Positions 39,593 to 49,700 of a stretch of DNA of 53,444 nucleotides are shown here, piece by piece. A program made the position numbers and the translations under genes. The notes beneath the pieces were generated by a model that was not told the DNA's origin, did no database searches, and saw only the letters and a list, made by a program, of their open reading frames with translations. This DNA comes from Erysipelotrichales bacterium (GTDB lineage Bacteria; Bacillota_I; Bacilli_A; Erysipelotrichales; Erysipelotrichaceae). Each line of letters begins with the position of its first letter. The first letter of the stretch is position 1. Location of the stretch: positions 1 through 53,444 of the forward strand of contig CAJTJP010000022.1 in NCBI GenBank assembly GCA_910576855.1, written 5' to 3'.

Positions 39593-40065
39593 AATTCCGC
39601 CTCACTTTCCCGAAGCAAAGCATCCGCATCTGATGCAATGATACAAACAATTAGATTCCCATAACGCCGTATCTGCGCATGTTCAAGCACCTCAAGCTGT
39701 GTGATTCCGTAACCAGCAAAACTTTGTTTCAAGGTATCGATTCGCTGTTCACAGGCATTGACAACAGTATTTTCATAATCGCGCACAGCCTCAAAAACAG
39801 CGATTTCCTCAACATTCATCGCTCCCTTGTGTCCGTATACATGTACATTATGATAAGCTTCCTCTTGCAAACGATAGCTTCGTCTGATAAATTGTGTGCT
39901 TTTTTCCTCCATTTGACGCATTTTTGCTGTTATCTGAAAATGACTGCTTAAGGTATCAAATTCATAGACGTGCTGTGCTTTAAAAAACGGATATGCAAAC
40001 AATAAAACACTGCATATAATCAGCATTATTATCATATAACAATCTTTTCTTGAAAGCTGTTTCAT
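39589..40065 (-). CDS. membrane-anchored protein of the O-acylation cassette
   Basis: A 158-residue protein of unknown family. One transmembrane helix (about 8-28: YMIIMLIICSVLLFAYPFFK) is followed by an outside domain rich in helices (FQITAKMRQMEEKSTQFIRR; VRDYENTVVNACEQRIDTLK) and ending in a short beta part (LVCIIASDADALLRE-like). It overlaps both neighbours by four bases (ATGA at 40,062-40,065 and 39,589-39,592), so it is made in step with the SGNH hydrolase and the MBOAT enzyme. It is presumably a structural or adaptor part of the acylation machine. Confidence 0.7.
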   Translation of the reverse strand: MKQLSRKDCYMIIMLIICSVLLFAYPFFKAQHVYEFDTLSSHFQITAKMRQMEEKSTQFIRRSYRLQEEAYHNVHVYGHKGAMNVEEIAVFEAVRDYENTVVNACEQRIDTLKQSFAGYGITQLEVLEHAQIRRYGNLIVCIIASDADALLRESEAEL

Positions 40066-40814
40066 TTCAGCACCTCCAATAAATAAGGAAGCCATTTTTC
40101 ATAAAATGAATATTTCGGATGAATCCCGTCTGATTCATAATCACTTCGCTTTTTCAATAAAAAACCACCGTCAATAAACTTTATTTTTTCCGTTTGACAC
40201 AGCTTTTTCAATGCTTGATTAAAGCTTTTCCATTTCGCATAAACAGGAGTTTTAGCGATTGCCGATGAATCGATCGGTAAAATCGCATGAACATAGATTT
40301 TGGCTTTCGGCATTAATTTTCGTACTAAAGCGACAGCACCTTGATAATATTTAATAAACTGCTTTTCATTTCCGCGACAATATTCTAAGTCATTCATCCC
40401 GTAATGCAATATGACACGCTTCGGTGATAAAGCGGCTGCTTTTTTGATATCCTTTGCGCAGTTATCGCTTCTTCGCCCTCTCGTACTGATTGCCTGTGTC
40501 GGCTTCAACAGATGATAATCGCTTAAGCCCTCAACGATCGAATCACCGAGAATGATCGTATTTGTGAATTTGATTCGATTGCGCTCTGCATCAGTTTTTG
40601 CCTTTGAAAGTGCGATACGCATTTCACTTACCTCAATCAGCTCCTGTATTTGCTGCACTTCAACTTCCTGAAGCTTGGACAAATAGCTTTCCGCATCAGC
40701 TTGTTTTTGTGATGAGGGACGATGGGCAAGCATACTTAAAAGAGTGCATAATATAAACAGCACTGCACTCGATATCAAAAATTGCTTCCAAAAGCTTTTT
40801 TGAAACACTTTCAT
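40062..40814 (-). CDS. SGNH/GDSL-family hydrolase, membrane-anchored
   Basis: A 250-residue protein with an N-terminal anchor (residues 12-29), a helical stalk (about 35-80) and an SGNH domain: IILGDSIVEGL with the catalytic Ser, RGRRSDN, LHYGMNDLEY with the conserved Asn, and SDGIHP with the Asp-His pair. It may be an esterase or acetyltransferase that finishes the surface polymer modification. First gene of the cassette; the stop overlaps the next start as ATGA. Confidence 0.88.
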   Translation of the reverse strand: MKVFQKSFWKQFLISSAVLFILCTLLSMLAHRPSSQKQADAESYLSKLQEVEVQQIQELIEVSEMRIALSKAKTDAERNRIKFTNTIILGDSIVEGLSDYHLLKPTQAISTRGRRSDNCAKDIKKAAALSPKRVILHYGMNDLEYCRGNEKQFIKYYQGAVALVRKLMPKAKIYVHAILPIDSSAIAKTPVYAKWKSFNQALKKLCQTEKIKFIDGGFLLKKRSDYESDGIHPKYSFYEKWLPYLLEVLK

Positions 40815-40899
40815 TTTATTGAACGCTTACCCTTCCCTGTTTTCAAACAAAAATCATTCACTGTAAAAAATCATAGTATACAACCATAAAATATCCTGT

Positions 40900-41409
40900 T
40901 TAATCTAAAAGCCAATCCTCGCCCTTGATGGCCTCTACCCTTGATAAAGCCGGATAATCTAATTGACGAAGCACCTCGTAAACGATAATGGCAGCACAGT
41001 TGGATAAATTCAATGAACGCGCATTTTCCACCATCGGAAGTCTCATACAATGTTCTAAACGATCGCGCAGAATTTCCTTCGGAATACCGGTGCTTTCCTT
41101 ACCGAGAATCAAATAAATATCGCCTTCAACTGCCGAAAAATCAAAATCTGACGGGGCTTTTTTCGCATAACGGGTCATAAAGTAGAAATTACCGCTTGAA
41201 TGCTTATCTGAAAAAGCTTTCCAATTTGGATACACGGTGTAATCCAAATCCTTCACATAATCCATGGCACTGCGGCGCAGATGCTTTTCATCTAAGGAAA
41301 AGCCCAAAGGCTCTATTAAATGCAGCTTACTGCCCGTTGCCATGCAGGTACGCATGATATTGCCGGTATTCTGCGGGATTTCCGGCTCATATAAAACGAC
41401 ATGTATCAT
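40900..41409 (-). CDS. trmL: tRNA (cytidine(34)-2'-O)-methyltransferase
   Basis: A 169-residue SPOUT methyltransferase that methylates the wobble ribose of tRNA-Leu. YEPEIPQNTGNIMRTCMATG at the start, YLILGKESTGIPKEIL (knot region) and MRLPMVENARSLNLSNCAAI are the three SPOUT motifs. Full length. The start overlaps the rdgB stop by four bases. Confidence 0.93.
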   Translation of the reverse strand: MIHVVLYEPEIPQNTGNIMRTCMATGSKLHLIEPLGFSLDEKHLRRSAMDYVKDLDYTVYPNWKAFSDKHSSGNFYFMTRYAKKAPSDFDFSAVEGDIYLILGKESTGIPKEILRDRLEHCMRLPMVENARSLNLSNCAAIIVYEVLRQLDYPALSRVEAIKGEDWLLD

Positions 41410-41993
41410 TTTTGCTCCTCCATATACGCTGTTAATTGAGCCAACGCACGTCCGCGATGACTCACCTTGTTTTTCATATCCTCACTGACATCAGCCAATG
41501 TCGTATGGTACGGCGGATAATAGAAAATCGGATCATACCCGAAGCCGCCTTCACCGATGCACTCCTTCGCAATTTCACCCTCTACGATACCCGTAAAAAC
41601 ATGTTCCTTACCGTCTGCTTCAATATAGGCAATCGCGCAAACAAACTGAGCCCCGCGATCCTCATGCCGATTGACCGCCTCAATGATCGCATGATTTTTT
41701 ACTTCATAGCTTGTATCCTCGCCCATAAAACGAGCGCTGTAGATGCCGGGTGCACCATTCATCGCATTGACCGCTAGGCCGGAATCATCACTGACGACGG
41801 CAATAGAAAGCTGTTTATGAAGTGCTCTTGCCTTGATCAGCGCATTTTCGCTGAAGCTTGTCCCGTTTTCCTCAATTTCTATTGCTTCTGTTAAATCAAG
41901 CATGCTTTTTACCTCATAGCCGAGCGGTTCCAGCATCTGTTTAAACTCTGCTACCTTATGGGCATTGCCGGTCGCAATCATAATCTGCTTCAT
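41406..41993 (-). CDS. rdgB: RdgB/HAM1 non-canonical purine NTP pyrophosphatase
   Basis: A 195-residue house-cleaning enzyme that hydrolyses ITP, dITP and XTP. Motifs: IATGNAHKVAEFKQML, VSDDSGLAVNAMNGAPGIYS, GFGYDPIFYYP and SHRGRALAQL. Start ATG 41991-41993 with AAGGAG upstream; it overlaps the end of the radical SAM gene by four bases. Three-gene operon with trmL and the B12 radical SAM gene. Confidence 0.93.
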   Translation of the reverse strand: MKQIMIATGNAHKVAEFKQMLEPLGYEVKSMLDLTEAIEIEENGTSFSENALIKARALHKQLSIAVVSDDSGLAVNAMNGAPGIYSARFMGEDTSYEVKNHAIIEAVNRHEDRGAQFVCAIAYIEADGKEHVFTGIVEGEIAKECIGEGGFGYDPIFYYPPYHTTLADVSEDMKNKVSHRGRALAQLTAYMEEQK

Positions 41994-43663
41994 TCTAAAA
42001 TCTCCTTCCAATTTTTCAATGTCGTATCGCACCAATATCGCTTTGTTTCCTGCTGCAAGCGATCAAATATGATAAGCTGATATCCTAAAGTATGATCGAT
42101 CCATCCATAGCCCATCATACTGTAATGATCTAATGAATAAGCTGATATACCGTATTGTTTCGCTGCTTCCTTCAGCTGAAATCGAAGCTCATGATTCAGC
42201 TTATAGGAATGAAAATGCGCAGGCCGCTGCTTCACATTTCGATAATAGTCAATATTCAGCATTGCCGCTAAATACAGCTGATCTATTTCCGGCATTGCCT
42301 GCATAAAGGCTTGAAATAACTGCTGAGGTGCATAAGGGTGCTTCAGTTTACGGTATTCCTTTCCTAAGGCTTCAAATAATTGAAAAGCGCTGCTTTGATA
42401 ACCAAGTGATAACAATTCATTTACCGTATAGCGGCATTTACCACTGTTCCAGTATTTTTCTACAGCCTGTGCACAGGATGCAATATCCTGCAGTTCCTCT
42501 TTGGTAAGCCACGCGGTTTCCTGTATCGTATACGGGGCATGCGCTTCAAAAACAAAGCCGTATTGATCCGCCTTCTGCTTCAGTCTCGTTCCCTTCAACA
42601 GCTTTAAAAGTCCGAGCTGGCATTCATCGGCTGCAAGTGCAAACAGCTGATCAAAGGATTGGCGAAAGGTTGCTTTATCCTCATAGGGCAGTCCGGCAAT
42701 CAAATCAACATGCATTGTAATATTCGCTTTTTTCAAGCGGGCAATGACCTCACGCAAACGCTTGTTGTTTTGCATTCGACCGACGCTTTTTAAGGTCGGC
42801 TCATGAAATGACTGTACACCGATTTCTAAGCGAAAGCGTTTGGAGTCAGCTTCATGCTCGAAAAATTGCAACAGATCCTCGGATAATGCTTCTGCGACAA
42901 CCTCAAGCTGAAAGCTTTGCTTTCGACAATGCTCATTCATATAACGTGCAATCGTTAAGGCTCGCTTCGGTGCACTATTAAAGGTACGATCCAAAAGCTT
43001 TACCTGCGTAACGCTTGAGTACTTAAGCTTTTCAAGCAGCTTCATCACATAAGGCAGTGAAAATAAGCGCACATTTCGATCACAGGAGCTTAGGCAGTAT
43101 TCACAGCCATACGGACAGCCTCTGCTTGTTTCCAGATACAGATAGCGCTTATCCATATCGGATGCATCAGCTTCCATGAAATAAGGATCGTCCAGCTGTT
43201 CCAAATAGGATAACGGAGTGATTCGCTTATCACGATTGGGATGCTGGCGAGTACAGATACCGCTGATTTCATAGGAGCGATTCTGTTCCAGCATTTCAAT
43301 ATATTCCCAAACGCTTTGTTCACCCTCACCGATGCTGATTGCATCAACACCGCATTCCAACAAATCCTCTGATTCATAGCTCACCTCAGGACCGCCGACA
43401 AGTATTTTCACGCTTGGCTGTGACTGCTTCAATGCTTGTATCAACTCTTTGATGTATTCAATGTTCCATATATAAACGCTGAAACAGATGATATCGTATT
43501 CTTGTTGAAGTATATCTTTTTTGATTGAGGGTATATCATCCTTAATTGTATATTCTTTAAGAATTACATGCTGCTGTGTCTGTGGTCTTGCTTGATAAAT
43601 CCATCGTAATGCAAGATTTTTATGTATATATTTGGCATTTAAAGTGGTAAGCAGTATTTTCAT
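41990..43663 (-). CDS. B12-binding radical SAM protein with DUF4080
   Basis: A 557-residue protein. Residues 1-130 form a cobalamin-binding domain (ILLTTLNAKYIHKNLALRWI; DIICFSVYIWNIEYIKELIQ; ILVGGPEVSYE). The radical SAM core is at about 165-380 with TSRGCPYGCEYCLSS (C-x3-C-x2-C). The C-terminal DUF4080 region follows. The group belongs to the class B radical SAM enzymes; the reaction is unknown, methyl transfer or tetrapyrrole chemistry are possible. First gene of the operon with rdgB and trmL. Confidence 0.9.
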   Translation of the reverse strand: MKILLTTLNAKYIHKNLALRWIYQARPQTQQHVILKEYTIKDDIPSIKKDILQQEYDIICFSVYIWNIEYIKELIQALKQSQPSVKILVGGPEVSYESEDLLECGVDAISIGEGEQSVWEYIEMLEQNRSYEISGICTRQHPNRDKRITPLSYLEQLDDPYFMEADASDMDKRYLYLETSRGCPYGCEYCLSSCDRNVRLFSLPYVMKLLEKLKYSSVTQVKLLDRTFNSAPKRALTIARYMNEHCRKQSFQLEVVAEALSEDLLQFFEHEADSKRFRLEIGVQSFHEPTLKSVGRMQNNKRLREVIARLKKANITMHVDLIAGLPYEDKATFRQSFDQLFALAADECQLGLLKLLKGTRLKQKADQYGFVFEAHAPYTIQETAWLTKEELQDIASCAQAVEKYWNSGKCRYTVNELLSLGYQSSAFQLFEALGKEYRKLKHPYAPQQLFQAFMQAMPEIDQLYLAAMLNIDYYRNVKQRPAHFHSYKLNHELRFQLKEAAKQYGISAYSLDHYSMMGYGWIDHTLGYQLIIFDRLQQETKRYWCDTTLKNWKEILE

Positions 43664-43752
43664 GTATTCATTTCTCCTATACGGCTATTATTATACTAGG
43701 AATTGCAGTTCAAAACAAATAAAACAATCGCTTTTGTGCTTTATTTTATTAG

Positions 43753-43780
43753 AAAAAGGCAGCACGTTTAAAATGCTGCC
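43753..43780 (-). terminator. terminator after the giant surface protein gene
   Basis: Minus strand GGCAGCA, loop, TGCTGCC, then TTTTTCT. Confidence 0.88.
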
Positions 43781-43791
43781 GTTGAATCGTA

Positions 43792-46700
43792 TCAATTTTC
43801 TTTTTTACGCCGATACAGAAGGAAAAGAATGTTTCCTAACGAACAAAGAGTAATGGCGAAATATAATGATGTGAAAGTATTATCACCTGTGTTAGCTCCG
43901 CCCATGCTTGTCACAGGGTTATACTGCCCCATAACGGAGGTATCAGAGTTATCATCTTTCGGTTTATTCGGTTCAGTCGGTGTTTCATCATCAATATCGC
44001 TTGGGTCCTTGTATTTGATATCCATTGTATAGTAAGGTACATCTCCGTCTACCTTGATGCCCGGCTTCCATTCTGTAATATCCATCACTTTATCATCAGG
44101 AATGCCATCTCCGTCTGTATCTATGTTGATATCAGGGACTCCGTCTCCGTCACCATCTATATTAACATCGGGAATACCGTCGCCATCCGTATCGATATTG
44201 AGATCAGGAATACCATCGCCGTCGGTATCCACGTTGATGCTTGGATATCGATCATCAATAATACCCATATTCAATAACGGCTCTAAATCCTTCATAGTAT
44301 CATAGCTGAATTTCTTATAGGTGTAATTTTTATCAGGCTTCCATTCCTCAGGAACTTTTCCGATGTTTAAGAATGGATTTTCTCCGTCAAAGGAAATATT
44401 GAAATCTGCTTTCATATCGCCGTCAGTATCGATATTAATATTCGGAATACCGTCATCGTCCGTATCGATATTAATAGCTGCCTCAACGCTTGTTCCTGTA
44501 CAGTATTCCTCAAGGATTCCGTTGTCGATATCTGCTTTTACACATTTATTCGGCTTCCAATCACTTTTCTTTAGAATCACAAGGTTAAGATCAGGCTTAC
44601 CGTCCTTATCTGTATCAATATTCAAATCAGGTTTTCCGTCTCCGTCACTGTCGATATTGATGTCAGGAATACCATCATAATCTCTGTCTCCGTTAATGAC
44701 GATCCATTTATCAGGGTTATTCGGGTCCTTCCACTTAATGTTCAAATCAGGACATCCATCTCCGTCAGGATCGTTGAAATCAGGTTTACCGTCACCATCT
44801 ACATCGACATCGATCTTTTTGATGTTTAGATCGGAACATTTTTCTGTTGATTCATTTGTCGCATTGTCTACTGTCGTTGCGCATACTCGATAGTTTCCGA
44901 TATTGTTGATTTTGAAGCTCAATACCTTGTTTGTGCCCGGTACTGCCGTATCCTCTTGAATCGGTGTCGTGCTCGTCATCAAGCCCTCACCGTCTAATTC
45001 GTATACTTGATAGCTTACCTCTTTGATGCCGCTGACCTTCACTGTCTTTCCGCTTTGCGGCTGTGGATCGTCTGTTTTGATTTCTACCTGTACTCCCGGT
45101 TTGAAGTAATGGCCTAAGGTGATTTCATTCAATAAGTTTGATAATCCGTCATCATTTACAGGGTAACCTGTGATACTTACTACCTTTGGCTTCGTCATAT
45201 CAATCTTGACATGATCCTCGATCTTTTCACTGATCGCTCCCTTATGCGGACTGGTACCGTTTGGATCAATTCTGAAGTAGATATCGGTCTTATTGTCATC
45301 CTCTTTCGTTACGGTAAAGCGCTGTTTATCTACATTACTGAATGTATTCGTATTTGATATTTGATCGTATACTCCCGCATCAGCACTTGCGTTGACAACA
45401 TCAATTACTACATCAACGATATAATTGTGCCAATCATCTGCCGATACGTTGTTTCCGTTCGGGTCCTCTAAATGATACCAGTTTCCTTGTGCTTTATCCT
45501 GTTTAATTGTTAAGGTTCCTGATTCTACTTTGATCTCATAATGCTTCGTGTTACCGCTCAGCTCATTCGCTCCGTAGCTTCCGCTGATATCATAGCTTCC
45601 TGTCGTATTTGTATTGTTGATCGCCGTTCCGTTTTTCTTTGCGCTTGTATTCTTTGGAATCGGGAAATCTGCGATACTGTCATTGAACGCAAACGCATTG
45701 GCGCTCGGCTGTTGAAAGCTGAATTGCGGGAAGGCTTCTCCTACATAAACTTCCTCATCTTTATATGTGAACGTGATCGCCTTCTTTTTTACGATGATGA
45801 TTTGTTCCCAATAATCTCCACCGATCGCATTACAGTCATCGACCGCAGGGTCAAACGGCTCACTTGTTTGACATACCTTTACGATCACCTGTCCGCTACC
45901 GATTGCTTTTATCGGCGGACTTGTCCTCACATTAACCGGATTACTATCTATTTCTAAAATGCTTGTGTCATCTACATAGAAGTATGCAGGGATTCCGTTC
46001 TTGTAGCCGCCTGATATTCTTGCCTCGATATTGGTATCTCCGTATGTCATTCCCGGTACATACAGCGTTAAGCTTGTCGGCGGTCGCTCCGTCGTTTCTA
46101 ATATCGTCGTTGCCGTTTTACTTTTATAATTTCGATCCTCAGGTGAGATAGCCGTCAAAGTGGCAGTTCCTGCCTTATTTTTTGTTTCAAAGCTTTGATC
46201 CTGTCCGTTGATCGGTGCCAATGCCTCTGCGATCGTATTGTCACTGCTTGACAACAGCACATCGCCTTGACTCAGCTTCCCGTTATACGTCGGCTGTATC
46301 GTTGCCGGTGTTTTTCCGATCGTCCATTTTGGAGTATTCACAAAGGCAAAGTCTGACTGTTCGGCCTTTTCGATCACTACCTTCGCATAGATACATTGTG
46401 CCGCATAACCGTTCTGTGCACTCATACATGCCTTCACATACGCATGTCCCCCACTTCCGTATTCCGCATTCGGGTCACTTGCGTTTAGAATATTGAAATG
46501 ATTCAGATTATTATGATCGATTACATCCTCATCTACATCGATTCCCGGTGATTCTGTGATCGTCACCTCACTATAGGTTGAATCGATATTCGTTTTCACA
46601 TCAATCGTTCCGTTTGGTTCATATGTCTTTTTATATACAGGTACATTCTTTGTCCCATACGTATCTGTAAGGGACAGCTTCGCTCCTGTGATTGGATCAA

Positions 46701-49700
46701 TGAAGTAGAAATCCGCCTGTGCATTCTCAATCACAATGATGATATCTACCGTTCTTGTGTTGTGATTGGAATCTGTCACATCTACTTGAATATAATATCT
46801 GTTTCCCGTTCCGTGATTAGTTAGATCACTCGCCGTTATATCTTGATTCAATGTGATATAGCCTGTCGGTGTTACGGTAAACAAATTCGCATCTGCGTTT
46901 TTAGTTCCGTTGCCTGTGTTCTTGGCAAATGTGCTTCCCGATACACTCACCTGTGCCACAGCCACATCCCTTTTCGCAGTACCGCCGTTAGGATTCGCAC
47001 TTGTATGAAGTGCTTTCTTTAAGTTTGTATCCGGTGTATACGTTACTCCTGTCGTTCCCCCATCATCGATACTTCCCGTTACTACAATGTTTCCGGGTAC
47101 ATATACTTGAATCACCCTACCTGTCGGTGTGGTCGCTGTCTCATAATTATCATCGCCGTTTAGGGTGCCCGTCAGAGTCGCACTTCCTGCATCACTCGCA
47201 TTGCTTGTCGGACATACCTGCCCTTGGGCATTAATCGTGAAAGGTGCATTACTGTTTGTATTACTTGAAGTATATTGTATCGTTTCTCCTGATTTGGAAT
47301 ACGTTGAAGTGATACTCGCAGGTACGCTCACACAAGCTCCCCCTACAGGAAGCTTCAATACGTTCGTATCAGGGAATGCGATCGTTTGCGGATATTTATC
47401 AACATTCACAATCAATTCTGTATCTACTCCTGTGGAACCATAGATGCCGCCTGTGATATGTGCTTTGATCTTTACCGTATTTTTCTCACTCGTACTGCTT
47501 GCCTTTTTTATCGTCACATTTACTGTCGATGTACCTGAGATACTGATGACAGCGTTTGGATTGGGATCAAGAGTGTAGGTGATAACAGTATTCGCAAGCG
47601 CTCCTGTCGTTGTTTCGATCAGCTTCGTGTTAAAGGTACCGCCGTTATTCGGTTCCCCGGTTGGATCATATGTTATCGTATAAGTGTTGCTTCCTAATGC
47701 GTTACCCGGGCTGTCAGGATTCTCCCACCCTGCGCCTGATAAGCTTGCCGCCCCTATCGTGATCGTTTTCGTTACTGTTGTAGTTTGTTTTGTCGGTGAA
47801 GTATTATCCTTTACCTCTGCTACGATGGTATAGCTTCCCGGTGTCAGTCCATTTGCTCCTACGCTTGTATTCACATACACATTGCCGCTTGAATCAATAT
47901 AGAAGGAACCATTGTTCCCTTGTCCGCTCGGCAGTGTATACGTAAACGGTGCCGTACCTCCGCTTGCATCGATATGACCGATGCGATTTGATTGTGTGTA
48001 GCTTGCAGGCGGTTTTGCCCCGCTGCTTCCCGCGGTGATATTAGCCTTATCCTCTATATAATTAGCGTAAAGTTCCAGTTGCAGAATAATCGTTTTCGTT
48101 GTAGCAGCCGCTTCATAGTTATCTGTTTCAGGTACCTTTGCCTGTATTACGATGCTTCCCGTCGCATTTGCCGCAAATACGATCGTCGCATTATCTCCTG
48201 CATTCACAGAAGTAAACGGTAATCCGCTTGATATGATACTGCTGTTTCCCGAAACAAAGGAATATTCAATATTCACATCATCATCTGTAATATCACCGTT
48301 TGTATGTGTCGCATGTTCTCCGTGATTTGTCGTACCCGTAGTGCTTCCCGAGACATAGATCGTTCCTTGATCGTCAGTGTCGAAGCTGATTGTCGACTTA
48401 GTTTTCTTGACATCAAATGAGGTACAAACCTTTTCGGTCGGATTACCGCTTGTATCCACAGGATCACCGTTCGCATCTACCGCAGTGATACAGAATTTAT
48501 AATTTCCTGCCTTTAATCCGCCGTTTACCAAATCAGGCGCATTACTTTTGATTTTCACATTCAGCGGTGTATTACTTGAAGCATTGTTAGCATCTAAGCC
48601 GTCGATTTCAAAGTTTTGATACGAATTATCTCCGTCACCAATCAAGTCATAAACCAACGGAGTCACACCTAACGGATTCGCAGTTACCTTTCCGACCGCC
48701 TGCCCCGCATTCACATTCTTACTGAATTCATAATCATTACCGGCACTCGCTCCACTCTGCGGTGTTTGTGTATAAGTGATTTTATGTGGTTCTACGATTT
48801 CTAACGGCATTAAATCTGAAATAGCTGAGCTTTCTACAGGTAAGTTAGAAGATGCATCATATTCCTCATTAATAACAGCCACTTGATATTTACCTACAGG
48901 AATACCTGTTAAGTCTAACGTGTAATCATTCGTACCGTTTTTTGTTGCTTCTAGCATTTTATAATATTGAATATCAGTTCCTGTTTCATTATACATGATA
49001 ACTGATATATGAGCGTTAATACCTGTATTTGCAGTTACCGACAAATCTACACTGCTGTTTTTCATTACCTTACTAGTGCTTTGACTGTTTCTTTTGATGT
49101 CTTGTAAAGAGGCAGTCAATGATGATTGGATTCTTAGTTTATTAGGATTCAATTCATTGTTTTTATTTAGATTTACAGTATCGATTTTATAGTTATGCCA
49201 GCTCCCGTCAGTATAGGAGGTATTTGCGGCAAACATGATTTTTGTTTTATCAACCATGGCAAACGGTCTTATCGCAAAGGTATCCTGATAAACAGTTATC
49301 TGACATTCCGACCACATAATATTTTCACTTCGCGGTATTATTTCGCCAGTATCGAAATCACGAACATCACGATCATCAAAACTAAAATCAGCTGGTTTTT
49401 GTGATGCATTGTGGTATGTTGACATATATACCGCACTACCAAGGTAAAGACCTTTGAGGTATCCTTCTATCCAATAGGTGATACTACTCGAATAAGCACG
49501 ATCTGAAAGAGATAAACCTAAATTACCACCGTTCTTTACATCGTAAACCGACGGCAAAAACGGTATTCTAATCAATATAAAGGCGTCATTCCTGTTCAAT
49601 GAAATCTGATTAATTTTATTTTTTATCGGTGTTACAGGACAATAGGGATGTAAATCACTTCTTATTTTTAAAATCGCATTTTCCCTGTCCGCTAATGCCG

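Noticed and set aside
44010-44830. Regular 36-base repeats as a CRISPR array
   Set aside because: The repeats are in frame inside a coding sequence, encode DxDGDGxPDxNI units and have no unique spacers of constant length between each unit; no cas genes nearby.
37384-46496. Many plus-strand frames of 60-140 codons opposite the surface and acylation genes
   Set aside because: They lie opposite well-supported genes, lack ribosome sites and show low-complexity shadows (for example serine-proline runs opposite the DxDGDG units).
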